Of a stretch of DNA of 64,000 nt, positions 44,495 through 53,754 are shown one piece after another (the first letter of the stretch is position 1; each line of letters starts with the position of its first letter). Below the pieces are notes generated by a model. The model was given only the letters and a program-made list of their open reading frames with translations, was not told the origin of the DNA and ran no database searches. Both the position numbers and the translations under genes were made by a program. This stretch comes from Saprospiraceae bacterium. Its GTDB lineage: Bacteria; Bacteroidota; Bacteroidia; Chitinophagales; Saprospiraceae. The stretch spans positions 21,642 through 85,641 of the forward strand of contig JANWXM010000015.1 of NCBI GenBank assembly GCA_025055285.1, written 5' to 3'.

Positions 44495-45793
44495 ATGCAG
44501 GTATATCGTCTTTCGCACCCAACGCGCCAGATAGGCACAAAAGAGCAGCCCGTACTCATACATTTAAACAGCTCGAAAAGCATCAGTAATCGGGCGCTCA
44601 TAGTCAATGCCTTACGCGGATCGGTGGATCCTGCAGAAGGAATTGAAAATCTCTCTACTGCTGCCGATACGCGCATTTTGTTGCGCTTGTTGCGCGAGCG
44701 ACCACAAGTTTGCGACGTGGGCGACGGCGGCACGACGTTTCGCTTCCTAACTGCTTTTTGGGCCTTGCAAGAAGGCTGTCGAGTTTTAACTGGGTCGGCG
44801 CGTATGCAAGAACGCCCTATTGGGCCCCTGGTGGATGCTCTTAAACAACTAGGCGTTTCTCTAATAGAGTACCTAAAACGCGAAGGCTATCCGCCCTTGC
44901 GCATTTGCGGACCTATACGCCCGAGAGGCGCCGCTCATGCTCAAGTGGCGGTGAGTGCTCACGTAAGCAGCCAATTCGTCTCAGCATTAATGCTCGTTGG
45001 TCCTTACTTACCTGGCGGGCTGAGGCTCAAACTCACTGGGCCCCTCGTCTCTGCCTCATACATCAGAATGACTCGGCTTCTGATGGAGTACTTTGGCGCT
45101 GAAGTAACCCAACCTGACGAAACAACTATTGTCGTCGAACCTGGCCTGTACCGCTTTCGCCCACTGCGCATTGAGGCAGATTGGTCGGCAGCTTCGTATT
45201 GGTATTCCATCGCTGCGTTGGCCAAATCAGCACACCTCGTGCTCGAAGGGTTAACTGACGATAGTTGGCAAGGAGACCGGATGGCCGCTCAGATGGCGAT
45301 ACCCTTCGGCGTGCGAACAGAATTTGAATGGGCAGACGGGCGCCCTCGTGCTTACCTCTATGCTGCACCAGCCGATGAGTCTTCTGCCCAACCCGTGCAT
45401 CTCGATTTTACAAATTGCCCTGACTTAGCTCAGACTTTCATTGTTCTATGTGCAGCAAAAGGCCAATTTGCCACTTACGATGGCCTTCAAACGCTCCCAC
45501 TAAAGGAAACTGACCGCTGTGCTGCCCTTCAAGCTGAGCTTCCCAAAATAGGCATTGCCTTCGAGAAACTCTCTCAAGCGCCAACTACATACTTTTCCCG
45601 CAAATTTGCCAACTGGAATGCTCCCGTACGCTTTTCCACTTACGGCGACCACCGCATGGCCATGGCTTTAGCCCCACTCGCATTAATCAAACCTATTGAA
45701 ATTGAAAACCCAGAGGTGGTAGATAAATCTTATCCTCAATTTTGGGAACACCTCCAGCAAGCTGGTTTTACGATAGAAGAATTTACGATATGA
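44495..45793 (+). CDS. aroA: 3-phosphoshikimate 1-carboxyvinyltransferase (EPSP synthase)
   Basis: Transfers enolpyruvyl from PEP to shikimate-3-phosphate in chorismate synthesis. 432 residues from the ATG at 44495; ATGs at 44477 and a TTG at 44429 are alternatives. Motifs present are LNSSKSISNRALIVNAL, GDGGTTFRFLTAF (divergent form of GNAGTAMR), ERPIGPLVDALKQLG, SSQFVSALMLVGPYL, LPLKETDRCAALQAEL and the end motif YGDHRMAMALAPLAL. The Phe in place of Met/Ala within the GNAGTAMR-equivalent loop shows a divergent Bacteroidota-type enzyme. It overlaps the GHMP kinase by 4 nt (ATGA), so the two are coupled. Confidence 0.92.
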   Translation: MQVYRLSHPTRQIGTKEQPVLIHLNSSKSISNRALIVNALRGSVDPAEGIENLSTAADTRILLRLLRERPQVCDVGDGGTTFRFLTAFWALQEGCRVLTGSARMQERPIGPLVDALKQLGVSLIEYLKREGYPPLRICGPIRPRGAAHAQVAVSAHVSSQFVSALMLVGPYLPGGLRLKLTGPLVSASYIRMTRLLMEYFGAEVTQPDETTIVVEPGLYRFRPLRIEADWSAASYWYSIAALAKSAHLVLEGLTDDSWQGDRMAAQMAIPFGVRTEFEWADGRPRAYLYAAPADESSAQPVHLDFTNCPDLAQTFIVLCAAKGQFATYDGLQTLPLKETDRCAALQAELPKIGIAFEKLSQAPTTYFSRKFANWNAPVRFSTYGDHRMAMALAPLALIKPIEIENPEVVDKSYPQFWEHLQQAGFTIEEFTI

Positions 45794-46716
45794 ATACTTT
45801 TACTATGCGGGCACATGGGAAATTGCTCCTCACTGGCGAATATGCTGTGCTTGACGGAGCAAAAGCCCTGGCCCTGCCCGTTCGATATGGCCAAACGTTG
45901 TATGCGCAACGCACTGAAAAGAGGACATTGCTGTACTGGACAAGTGTAGATGCGTTTGGAACGGCCTGGTTTGAAGCCACTTTTGCCTTACCTACTCTTG
46001 AGATTGAAAGAGCCTCCGATGGCGATGTAGCTCGTCGGTTGCGCGAACTCTTGCTTGGTTGTCGGCGTCAGAAAGCCGATTTTCTAGCAGATTTACAGGG
46101 GTGGTCTGTACGTGTGGAGGCCGATTTTCCTCTATCGTGGGGTCTGGGCAGCAGCAGTACCCTCATAACAGCTCTAGCGCGTTGGGCAGGAGTAGACCCC
46201 TTTACTTTGCTCTTCGACACTTGGGGTGGCTCGGGCTACGATATTGCCTGTGCTCTCGCTACAGGGCCCATTTTCTATTGGCTAGACGCCAATCGAATAC
46301 CACATGTTGAGGAGGCACTGTTCGACCCTCCCTTTGCGGATCACTTGTTTTTTGTTTTCCTGGGAAAAAAACAGGATAGTCGCGCCGAAGTAAGCCGCTT
46401 TCGCCGTGGCGCATCCTTGCCAAAGGATTGGCTTCAGGCCATCTCTGCTCTTGCGCATCAATTTACCGCAGCGAAGACCTTGGAAGCCTTCTGCCAACAC
46501 ATGCGCGAGCACGAGCAACTATTGGCTCTTGCTCTGGCTCGAACACCCGTTCAAGAGGTACTATTTTGGGACTTTCCAGGCTCTATTAAGAGCCTTGGCG
46601 CCTGGGGCGGCGACTTTGTATTGGCAGCTAGCCCGCTCGATGCCGTACGAACTCAAGAGTACTTTGCTCAAAAGGGCTTTCCCGTTTGCCTTTCTTTCCG
46701 AGAGATGGTTCTGTGA
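45790..46716 (+). CDS. GYDIA-type GHMP kinase
   Basis: 308 residues. N-terminal motif AHGKLLLTGEYAVLDGAKAL is that of mevalonate/phosphomevalonate-type GHMP kinases. The ATP loop is LSWGLGSSSTLITALARWA near residue 115. The diagnostic GGSGYDIACALATGPIFYW follows at about 140-160, then a C-terminal domain. The GYDIA group is a Bacteroidota set proposed to act like mevalonate or phosphomevalonate kinase; the substrate is not proven by sequence. It is translationally coupled to aroA and precedes the cytochrome peroxidases by 166 nt. Confidence 0.87.
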   Translation: MNTFTMRAHGKLLLTGEYAVLDGAKALALPVRYGQTLYAQRTEKRTLLYWTSVDAFGTAWFEATFALPTLEIERASDGDVARRLRELLLGCRRQKADFLADLQGWSVRVEADFPLSWGLGSSSTLITALARWAGVDPFTLLFDTWGGSGYDIACALATGPIFYWLDANRIPHVEEALFDPPFADHLFFVFLGKKQDSRAEVSRFRRGASLPKDWLQAISALAHQFTAAKTLEAFCQHMREHEQLLALALARTPVQEVLFWDFPGSIKSLGAWGGDFVLAASPLDAVRTQEYFAQKGFPVCLSFREMVL

Positions 46717-46882
46717 TTCAGCTTCAAAAAAACCTCCTCGTGCTTTCATACTCCCACAGGTAGCATTCATACACCCTAAAGTATTTTTCACACATTCGCT
46801 CTTGCGGCAACCCACTCGAATACCTTATATTTCGACCGCCTTTATGAGGCTCTCAGGCTGTTCACCCAAAAAGGTTGTTGTT

Positions 46883-48100
46883 ATGAAAAGAATTGTTTTG
46901 CTGCTTGCTTGCTTTGCACTGCTTTGGGTTGGATGCAAAGAGGAGGAACCTATCGCTATTGCGCCAGACGAAACCGACCCTGAACTTAAGGCTGTTCAAC
47001 GCACATTATTGCATTTAGATTACGACTACACGACAAACCTTCCAAGGTATTTGCTAGCCGCTGGTTTACAACCCGTTCCAGTCAACAATGCAAAGGCCGC
47101 CTTAGGTCGGGTTTTGTTCTACGACAAGTCCCTCTCTCAAAATGGACGCATTTCCTGCGCTTCATGTCATGATCCAACACGGGCTTTTTCCGATTTGATG
47201 GGCTTTAGCGTGGGTGTGAGTGGCGAGCGCATGGAGCGCCAGTCTATGCCGCTGGCCAACACAGCCAACTTCGCAGCCCATTACCGCCCTCTTGATGAGC
47301 ACGGCTCTCCGCCGCTGCTCTGGGATGGCCGCGCCACTTCAGTCCAAGAGGTGGCTCGTTTGGCCATCACCAACCCACACGAGATGAACATGACAATAGA
47401 GGAATGGATAGCGCGCATTCGAGCGAGAGATTACTACCCCTACTTGTGGAGAAAGGCATTCGGACATGCAAAACCTACAGAGACAGAAGCCTTCGAGGCT
47501 ATCGCTGAGTTTGTAGGAGCGATTGGCGCTGCAAACTCTCCGTTTGATATAGCGATGGAGCGGAATGCGGGCAATCCACAAGGTAGCATAACCACAGATA
47601 CCGTGCGCAGTTTATACTACGGACCGATCATAACTACCAGAGTGGTGCCTCCTCCGTTCTTCACGGTTTCCGAATTTCGCGGCATGCGGCTCTTCACAAA
47701 CCATTGTTCTTCTTGTCACTCCCCCATACGCCCATTCCAAACTGTGTTCGAGGCGTGCAATGGTCTAGACCTAGAATACAAAGACCAAGGAAAGGGTCGA
47801 AGGACGAAAAAATTGAAGGATAATGGCGTCTTTAAGTGTACTTCGTTGCGTAATGTTGCTCTCACCCCGCCCTTCATGCACGACGGCCGATTTAAGACGC
47901 TTCGAGAAGTAATTGACTTCTATAGCACAGGTATTCAACATCATCCAAATTTGCATCCATTACTGCGCAACTTCGATGGTTCTCCAAAGCGGTTCAACTT
48001 CTCAGAACAGGATAAAGAAGATTTGGTCAACTTCTTAAAGATGCTTACCGACTTCCGCCCGGGTGGCGACGTGCGGTTCTCAGACCCGTTCCGACGTTAA
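46883..48100 (+). CDS. di-haem cytochrome c peroxidase family lipoprotein, copy 1
   Basis: 405 residues from the ATG at 46883, which opens onto a lipoprotein signal (LLLACFALLWVGC, Cys18). Two haem c motifs are visible: CASCH at residues 92-96 and CSSCH at 275-279. Between them are VGVSGERMERQSMPLANTAN, PLLWDGRATSVQEVARLAI and NPHEMNM; after haem 2 come RPFQTVFEACNGLDLEYKDQ, SLRNVALTPPFMHDGRFKTL and IDFYSTGIQHHPNLHPLL. CCP/MauG proteins reduce H2O2 in the periplasm or oxidise partner proteins. The next gene is a close paralog. Starts upstream of 46883 would overlap the GHMP kinase and lack family sequence. Confidence 0.92.
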   Translation: MKRIVLLLACFALLWVGCKEEEPIAIAPDETDPELKAVQRTLLHLDYDYTTNLPRYLLAAGLQPVPVNNAKAALGRVLFYDKSLSQNGRISCASCHDPTRAFSDLMGFSVGVSGERMERQSMPLANTANFAAHYRPLDEHGSPPLLWDGRATSVQEVARLAITNPHEMNMTIEEWIARIRARDYYPYLWRKAFGHAKPTETEAFEAIAEFVGAIGAANSPFDIAMERNAGNPQGSITTDTVRSLYYGPIITTRVVPPPFFTVSEFRGMRLFTNHCSSCHSPIRPFQTVFEACNGLDLEYKDQGKGRRTKKLKDNGVFKCTSLRNVALTPPFMHDGRFKTLREVIDFYSTGIQHHPNLHPLLRNFDGSPKRFNFSEQDKEDLVNFLKMLTDFRPGGDVRFSDPFRR

Positions 48101-48130
48101 AAGCGCAGGCTCGACATTTTTCAAGCATGC

Positions 48131-48174
48131 AAGCCCAGACCTAACGAAGAGTGAAGGTCTGGGCTTGGTCTTTT
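48131..48174 (+). terminator. intrinsic terminator between the two peroxidase genes
   Basis: AAGCCCAGACCT (48131-48142) pairs perfectly with AGGTCTGGGCTT (48155-48166), 12-nt loop, followed by a T-rich tail. It lies 31 nt after the copy 1 stop, so the two paralogs are probably transcribed separately. Confidence 0.85.
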
Positions 48175-48336
48175 GAAAAACGCTAGCTGAGAGAAGTGGC
48201 TCTAGCCATTCATACCCCTGTGGGAGGCTTCTATACCTGCAGAATATGCCCTCGTTCATTTGCTCTTGCACCCTGAAGAAGTCGAGGCGTTTTTTGTACA
48301 TAACTTTTTCTTCATGATGCTTAAAAAATTGACGAT

Positions 48337-49572
48337 ATGACAAGGTTTACGCTGCTGTTGTTTGTGGTGGCCATATTGGCCATCGCTTGCAAAAGGGAGG
48401 CTTCAATAGTTATTCAAGGCGACCCCACAGACTTACTCGACAAGGTAGCGCTGGAGCGTGCTTTGCATTCGCTAGACTATGACTACACGCCTAGTTTTCC
48501 AAACTATCTCAAATCAGCTGGACTTCAACCTGTTCCTATCGATAAAAAGAAGGCTGCTCTAGGGCGGGTTTTGTTCTACGATAAGATACTGTCGCACAAC
48601 CAGAGTTTATCATGTGCGTCATGTCATGAGCAAAGCCGTGCATTTGCTGATGCGAAGGGCTTTAGTATGGGCGTAAATGGTCAGAAGCTAGAACGCCAGT
48701 CGTTGCCTCTCGCCAATACGGCCAACTTTGCGGCGCATTATCGTCAGCTAAACGACACAGGGATACCTCCTTTCCTGTGGGATGGGCGCACCCTATCGCT
48801 CGATGAAATATCGCGCATGGCCATCACAAGCCCCGATGAGATGAACATGAGCATGGAGGAAGTGCTGGAGCGCATTCGGTCTAAAGATTACTACCAAGCA
48901 CTTTGGAGACGTGTTTTTGGCCACTCAAGTCCAAAAGAGAATGAGATGCTCGAGGCACTATCGGAATTTGTTAAGGCTATCGGTTCTGTCCACGCTTCTT
49001 TTGACGCCAGTATGGAAATGAATGCCGGCAACCCAAACGCCACTGTTAAGGCAGACACGAGCGTCAGTGCCTTTTACCATGGTCCTCCCAATGTCATAAT
49101 AGTCAAAGATACTACTCCGCCACCGGGTTTTACTCTTTCCCAATTCCGAGGGCTGCGGTTATTCACCCGAAATTGCTCGGGTTGCCATTCTGCCATAAGG
49201 CCATTTCAGCAAGTATTTGAAGCGTGTAACGGCTTAAGCCTAATATACAAAGACCAAGGGAAGGGCAAAATAACGGGCAACCCACAAGACTACGGTGTCT
49301 TTAAGGCCATTTCGCTTCGCAACGTAGCGTTAACGGCACCTTACATGCACGACGGACGCTTCAAAACGCTTACGGAGGTAATAGACTTCTACAGCACGGG
49401 CATTCAGCCGCATCCAAACTTGCACCCTCTCTTGCGCAATCCTGATGGCTCTCCTAAGCGGTTTAATTTCACTGCTAAAGAAAAGCAGGACTTGCTCAAC
49501 TTTTTAGACATGCTCACCGACAAAAAGCTTGTTGAGGATGTGCGCTTTTCTAATCCGTTTAAGCAGCAATAA
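48337..49572 (+). CDS. di-haem cytochrome c peroxidase family lipoprotein, copy 2
   Basis: 411 residues and a clear tandem duplicate of the gene at 46883. Lipoprotein signal LLLFVVAILAIAC (Cys18), haem motifs CASCH near 93 and CSGCH near 280, and near-identical blocks KKAALGRVLFYDK, RQSLPLANTANFAAHYR and SLRNVALTAPYMHDGRFKTL. Differences are spread evenly, so the duplication is not very recent. A strong terminator separates the copies. The following secreted-protein gene starts 44 nt before this stop, suggesting coupling and possibly a partner role. Peroxidase activity versus MauG-like oxidation cannot be settled from sequence. Confidence 0.92.
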   Translation: MTRFTLLLFVVAILAIACKREASIVIQGDPTDLLDKVALERALHSLDYDYTPSFPNYLKSAGLQPVPIDKKKAALGRVLFYDKILSHNQSLSCASCHEQSRAFADAKGFSMGVNGQKLERQSLPLANTANFAAHYRQLNDTGIPPFLWDGRTLSLDEISRMAITSPDEMNMSMEEVLERIRSKDYYQALWRRVFGHSSPKENEMLEALSEFVKAIGSVHASFDASMEMNAGNPNATVKADTSVSAFYHGPPNVIIVKDTTPPPGFTLSQFRGLRLFTRNCSGCHSAIRPFQQVFEACNGLSLIYKDQGKGKITGNPQDYGVFKAISLRNVALTAPYMHDGRFKTLTEVIDFYSTGIQPHPNLHPLLRNPDGSPKRFNFTAKEKQDLLNFLDMLTDKKLVEDVRFSNPFKQQ

Positions 49573-50443
49573 AGTTGCTTTGCTAAGTGGAATTTGGATA
49601 GGGCTGATGTCTACGACGTCGGTAGCATTAGCACAACAAAAAAGATTCCCACAGCATCGACTGTTGGTAGATGGCTTGGGATGGCACTCCAACCGCTTAT
49701 GTGTCGAGTATGAATTGAGCATTAAGCCCTCGTGGAGTGTGGCGGTACAGGGGTTTGTGTTTCGCTACCCTGAGGTAAACGTGCCGTTTGTCGTCGGACA
49801 ACAGACCGTTTATTTCGGATTATGGCGGGTCGATACATTCGGAGTGTATTCTCCTTTGCTGTTGAGATCTTCGGGGTGGAGGTATATGGACAACCGCGAG
49901 GCACTGCCCCTCCTGCCTGAGCAAATGCCCATCGCTGCAACGGGTGGAATGGTCGTCTTCTCTAACAGACTGCCTCTTTTTCGAGAGAGCTTGGAATTCG
50001 TTCTTCGGTCGGGCATCTTTGGCGGTTACTATAGCTATTATCGAACTAGCAATAGTCTTCTTATTCTGGATGAGTTCAAAGAATCTATAACAGACACAAG
50101 ATTCCGAATCCAAAGACATCTTGTGGTCTATGAGCAAAAGCGCTTTGTAACGTACGGAGGCCTGTGGTTTGGTGGCATATGTACCCAAGCAGCTTTGCGC
50201 TGGGCACCCGTTCGCTTTCTTAATTTCGAGCTGCGTGGAGTTGGCTTCATGAACATCGGTCACTCAGAAGACAAAGCTATCGACACACCTGCCGCATCGC
50301 TATACGCATATGGCTCGCTATGGGTCGGCATAACCTTTGGCCGAAAGCCTAAAGCACCGCACGTAGAATCTACTTGGGTGGAAACTGAAGCGCGCACTAT
50401 GAAAAAAGATGAACCCCAAGAAAAACACCAGAAAGGGAAGTGA
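49529..50443 (+). CDS. secreted/outer-membrane beta-rich protein, unknown function
   Basis: 304 residues. A long signal peptide of about 36 residues (hydrophobic core VALLSGIWIGLMSTTSVAL) is followed by a beta-rich body of alternating aromatic/hydrophobic residues (WSVAVQGFVFRYPEV, GGYYSYYRTSNSLLIL, FLNFELRGVGFMNIGHS, YAYGSLWVGITFGRK), consistent with an outer-membrane beta barrel. The C-terminal 35 residues are charged. Its start overlaps peroxidase copy 2 by 44 nt, in another frame. I do not recognise a family. Confidence 0.7.
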   Translation: MLRMCAFLIRLSSNKVALLSGIWIGLMSTTSVALAQQKRFPQHRLLVDGLGWHSNRLCVEYELSIKPSWSVAVQGFVFRYPEVNVPFVVGQQTVYFGLWRVDTFGVYSPLLLRSSGWRYMDNREALPLLPEQMPIAATGGMVVFSNRLPLFRESLEFVLRSGIFGGYYSYYRTSNSLLILDEFKESITDTRFRIQRHLVVYEQKRFVTYGGLWFGGICTQAALRWAPVRFLNFELRGVGFMNIGHSEDKAIDTPAASLYAYGSLWVGITFGRKPKAPHVESTWVETEARTMKKDEPQEKHQKGK

Positions 50444-50585
50444 AGGGAAGGAAATTTGCTCAATAGAATTCACCCTCCCACCAATTCTCTTTTCTTGTTA
50501 CAAGGAGCTGAGAAAAGGCGCTAATGTGCGCTATGCCCAACCGAATTGCATTTTTTCAACAGATGCGCACTTTGCGAAATTGAGT

Positions 50586-51794
50586 TTACGCCCTTTCCAA
50601 AATAACGGCATATCCTTGTCCTACGCCAACACACATAGTGCAGAGAGCATAACGAGCCTTACGGTGATGAAGTTCACGCGCGGCCGTCAATAGCAGACGC
50701 GCTCCCGACATGCCCAGTGGATGCCCTAACGCAATGGCACCACCGTTGGGATTGAGGCGTTCGTCATTGTCGGCTAAACCCAGTAATCGAGTGCAAGCAA
50801 GGACCTGTGCAGCGAAGGCTTCGTTGATTTCGATGATGTCTATATCGTTCAACTGTAGGCCCGCCTTTTGCAAGGCTCTTTGAGTAGCGCCTACTGGTCC
50901 AATACCCATAATACGTGGCTCCACGCCTACAACTGCGGAGGAGATGATGCGCGCCAGAGGTTGCAAATAGTAAGTCCGTAGGGCTCTCTCGGAGGCGATA
51001 AGCAAGGCCGCTGCTCCATCATTCAAGCCCGACGAGTTGCCTGCTGTCACTGTGCCTCCTTGGCGAAAAGCTGGGCGAAGCGTGGCCAGTATTTCTGGCG
51101 TGGTGTCGGGTTTAATGAATTCATCTTGACTGAACACTATCGGGTCGCCTTTTCTCACTGGAATAGTTACGGGCGCTATTTCTTCTGCCAAACGCCCTGT
51201 TTGGCGCGCGCGAGAGGCTTTCTGCTGGCTCCAACAGGCAAAGCGGTCTTGATCTTCTCGACTTATGCCGTACATCTCGACCAGATTCTCTGCCGTCTCA
51301 CCCATTGCTTCAGTGCCGTAGAGCTCTTGCATGCGCGGGTTGATGAAGCGCCAGCCGAAGCTGGAGTCATACAGCTGAGCGTCATTGCCAAAGGGTTTGC
51401 TGCTCTTACTCAGCACATACGGGCCGCGGGTCATGTGCTCAACTCCACCAGCCAAAAATAGATCGCCATCGCCGTTTCGAATGGCTCGATATGCGTGTAC
51501 TGCAGCAGCCATACCGCTGGCACATAAACGATTCACGGTTTCACCAGGCACCGTGTAGGGCAAACCCGCTAGAAGCAAGGCCATGCGCGCCACATTACGG
51601 TTATCTTCGCCCGCTTGATTAGCACAGCCTAAGACGACATCATCTATAGCCGCAGGATCTACAGTTGGCTGGCGCTCAAGCAACTTCTGTAACACGTGAG
51701 CAGCTAGGTCGTCTGCGCGTACGGGCGCCAAACTACCGCCAAAGGCTCCAATGGGCGTGCGAATGCCGTCAACTATATATGCTTCCTGACCCAA
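50586..51794 (-). CDS. acetyl-CoA acyltransferase (thiolase), PcaF/PaaJ-like
   Basis: Thiolytic cleavage of 3-oxoacyl-CoA. 402 residues. It begins [20 protein letters not shown] and carries the acyl-enzyme Cys near residue 91 ([18 protein letters not shown]), [49 protein letters not shown], the [20 protein letters not shown]is motif and the second Cys in [10 protein letters not shown]. The FINP and [13 protein letters not shown] signatures resemble 3-oxoadipyl-CoA thiolases, but no other beta-ketoadipate or phenylacetate genes are nearby, so general fatty acid beta-oxidation is equally likely. It is divergent from the acyl-CoA dehydrogenase, forming a beta-oxidation pair. Confidence 0.9.
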   Translation of the reverse strand: MGQEAYIVDGIRTPIGAFGGSLAPVRADDLAAHVLQKLLERQPTVDPAAIDDVVLGCANQAGEDNRNVARMALLLAGLPYTVPGETVNRLCASGMAAAVHAYRAIRNGDGDLFLAGGVEHMTRGPYVLSKSSKPFGNDAQLYDSSFGWRFINPRMQELYGTEAMGETAENLVEMYGISREDQDRFACWSQQKASRARQTGRLAEEIAPVTIPVRKGDPIVFSQDEFIKPDTTPEILATLRPAFRQGGTVTAGNSSGLNDGAAALLIASERALRTYYLQPLARIISSAVVGVEPRIMGIGPVGATQRALQKAGLQLNDIDIIEINEAFAAQVLACTRLLGLADNDERLNPNGGAIALGHPLGMSGARLLLTAARELHHRKARYALCTMCVGVGQGYAVILERA

Positions 51795-51899
51795 GGCTAT
51801 ATTTCCCTTTTCAGCGCAAAGGTCAGAAGCATCGAGTGAAATTAGTCAAACGCCATAAAAAAATATGCCTCCCTGCTATGGTCTTCGTTTGGGCTCACC

Positions 51900-51907
51900 T
51901 ATCTTTG
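51900..51907 (+). promoter_or_regulatory. TAnnTTTG -7 element for the acyl-CoA dehydrogenase
   Basis: TATCTTTG matches the consensus, 44 nt before the ATG at 51952. Confidence 0.5.
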
Positions 51908-51951
51908 TAGCGAAAATTCGCCATTTCGTTACATAAACATAAAAAGGAACC

Positions 51952-53754
51952 ATGGGAGATATCAAAACCGGCATCGCCTTCCTGAAGGGAGGCGAATTTC
52001 TAGTACGCGAGACACAACCTGAGGAGGTTTTCATCCCAGAAGAACTCAATGAAGAACAGCGCATGGCGCGCAAGATGGTGGAAGATTTCTTAGAACAAGA
52101 GGTTTATCCTAACGTGCCAAAAATCGAGAAGCAAGAGGATAACATTGTCGTACGTCTACTTAAGAAATGTGGTGATCTAGGGTTGCTCGGCGCCCATATG
52201 CCACCTGAATACGGTGGCATGGCCCTAGACACCAATACTAACTCAGTGATTTCAGAGGCCTTTGGGCCAGCCGGGTCATTTATCGTGGCTTTTGCTGCCC
52301 ATACCGGCATTGGCATGTTGCCTATCTTGTACTTTGGGACGGAGGAGCAAAAGCAAAGGTATTTGCCTGGTCTCATCAGCGGTGATTTGAAGGCGGCCTA
52401 CTGCCTCACCGAGCCTGGCAGCGGCTCAGATGCGTTAGCGGCCAAAACGCGCGCTGACCTAAGTGCCGACGGCAGGTATTACATCCTCAATGGCCAAAAA
52501 ATGTGGATATCGAACGCTGGTTTTGCTGACCTCTTTATCGTCTTTGCCAAAGTCGGTGGTGAAAAGTTCACTGGCTTCATTGTTGAGCGCAATACGCCGG
52601 GCATTACTTTGGGAGCCGAAGAGGATAAGATGGGTATCAAGGGCTCCTCTACGCGTCAAGTATTCTTTGAAAATGTACATGTGCCTGTAGAGAACGTCTT
52701 AGGCGAAATTGGCAAGGGCCACCTCATTGCCTTCAATGCACTCAACATCGGCCGTTACAAGCTGGGCATTATGTGCATCGGCGGATGTAAGAAAGCCATT
52801 GAAATGGCTACTCGCTATGCCAACGAACGCCATCAGTTTGGACAACCCATTGGCAACTTCGGTGCCATCCAGTACAAACTAGCCGAAATGGCCATCCGCA
52901 CCTTTGCGGGCGAAAGCGCCGCTTATCGAACTTCTCAACTCATGCAAGACCGCAAAGAAGCTGCTGAAGCCGAGGGTAAATCCTATGGTCAGGCCATGCT
53001 AGAAGCTGCCGAAGAGTACGCTATCGAATGCTCCATCCTGAAGGTGTATGGTTCCGAAGTTGCCGATTATTGCGTAGACGAAAACGTGCAAATCCATGGT
53101 GGCATCGGCTTTAGCGAAGAATATCCAGCAGCCCGAGCATATCGCGATAACCGCATTAACCGCATATATGAGGGCACCAATGAGATTAATCGCCTGCTTA
53201 TGGTAGATCAGTTGTTCAAGCGCGCCATGAAAGGGCACTTCGATCTCGTTGGGCCTGCTTGGGCAGTGCAGAAAGAACTCGCTTCCATGCCTTCGTTCGA
53301 AAAGTTGGAAGGTCCTTATGCCGAAGAGCGTCGTGCTGTGAGCGATTTCAAAAAAATTATTCTCATGACGGCTGGGGCTGCTGCTAAAATGCAAATGGAC
53401 GGCAAGCTGCACTTGAAAGAAGAGCAAGAAATTCTGATAAACTGTGCCGACATGCTTATCGACCTCTTCGTGGCAGAGTCCATGCTTCTGCGCGTGCAAA
53501 AACTGGCGACTCGCTCTGACAAGCCACAGTCTCAGGAGATTTACGACGCGATGCTGCAGGTTTTCCTCCACGACGTCACAGCACGCATGATTAAAAACGC
53601 TACCGATGCATTGGCTTCTTTCGCAGAAGGCGATTTACTCAAAACTTTCCTCATGGGTTTGAAGCGCTTTACGAAGTATCCGCCTGTCAACGTAAAGCAA
53701 AAACGCCGTCTCGTCGCCCAGTCTCTGCGCCAAGCCAATGGATGGTGTTTTTAA
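51952..53754 (+). CDS. acyl-CoA dehydrogenase
   Basis: FAD-dependent alpha,beta-dehydrogenation of acyl-CoA. 600 residues, the long form with a C-terminal extension as in VLCAD-like enzymes. N-terminal helical domain to about 125, then FAD/substrate motifs YCLTEPGSGSDALAAKT and WISNAGFADLFIVFAKVGG. These are followed by KMGIKGSSTRQVFFENVHVP, YANERHQFGQPIGNFGAIQ and IHGGIGFSEEYPAARAYRDN. The catalytic Glu lies in IYEGTNEINRLLMV. A helical domain from about 430 to 600 completes the long form. Divergently oriented to the thiolase gene, with which it likely acts in fatty acid degradation. Confidence 0.94.
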   Translation: MGDIKTGIAFLKGGEFLVRETQPEEVFIPEELNEEQRMARKMVEDFLEQEVYPNVPKIEKQEDNIVVRLLKKCGDLGLLGAHMPPEYGGMALDTNTNSVISEAFGPAGSFIVAFAAHTGIGMLPILYFGTEEQKQRYLPGLISGDLKAAYCLTEPGSGSDALAAKTRADLSADGRYYILNGQKMWISNAGFADLFIVFAKVGGEKFTGFIVERNTPGITLGAEEDKMGIKGSSTRQVFFENVHVPVENVLGEIGKGHLIAFNALNIGRYKLGIMCIGGCKKAIEMATRYANERHQFGQPIGNFGAIQYKLAEMAIRTFAGESAAYRTSQLMQDRKEAAEAEGKSYGQAMLEAAEEYAIECSILKVYGSEVADYCVDENVQIHGGIGFSEEYPAARAYRDNRINRIYEGTNEINRLLMVDQLFKRAMKGHFDLVGPAWAVQKELASMPSFEKLEGPYAEERRAVSDFKKIILMTAGAAAKMQMDGKLHLKEEQEILINCADMLIDLFVAESMLLRVQKLATRSDKPQSQEIYDAMLQVFLHDVTARMIKNATDALASFAEGDLLKTFLMGLKRFTKYPPVNVKQKRRLVAQSLRQANGWCF

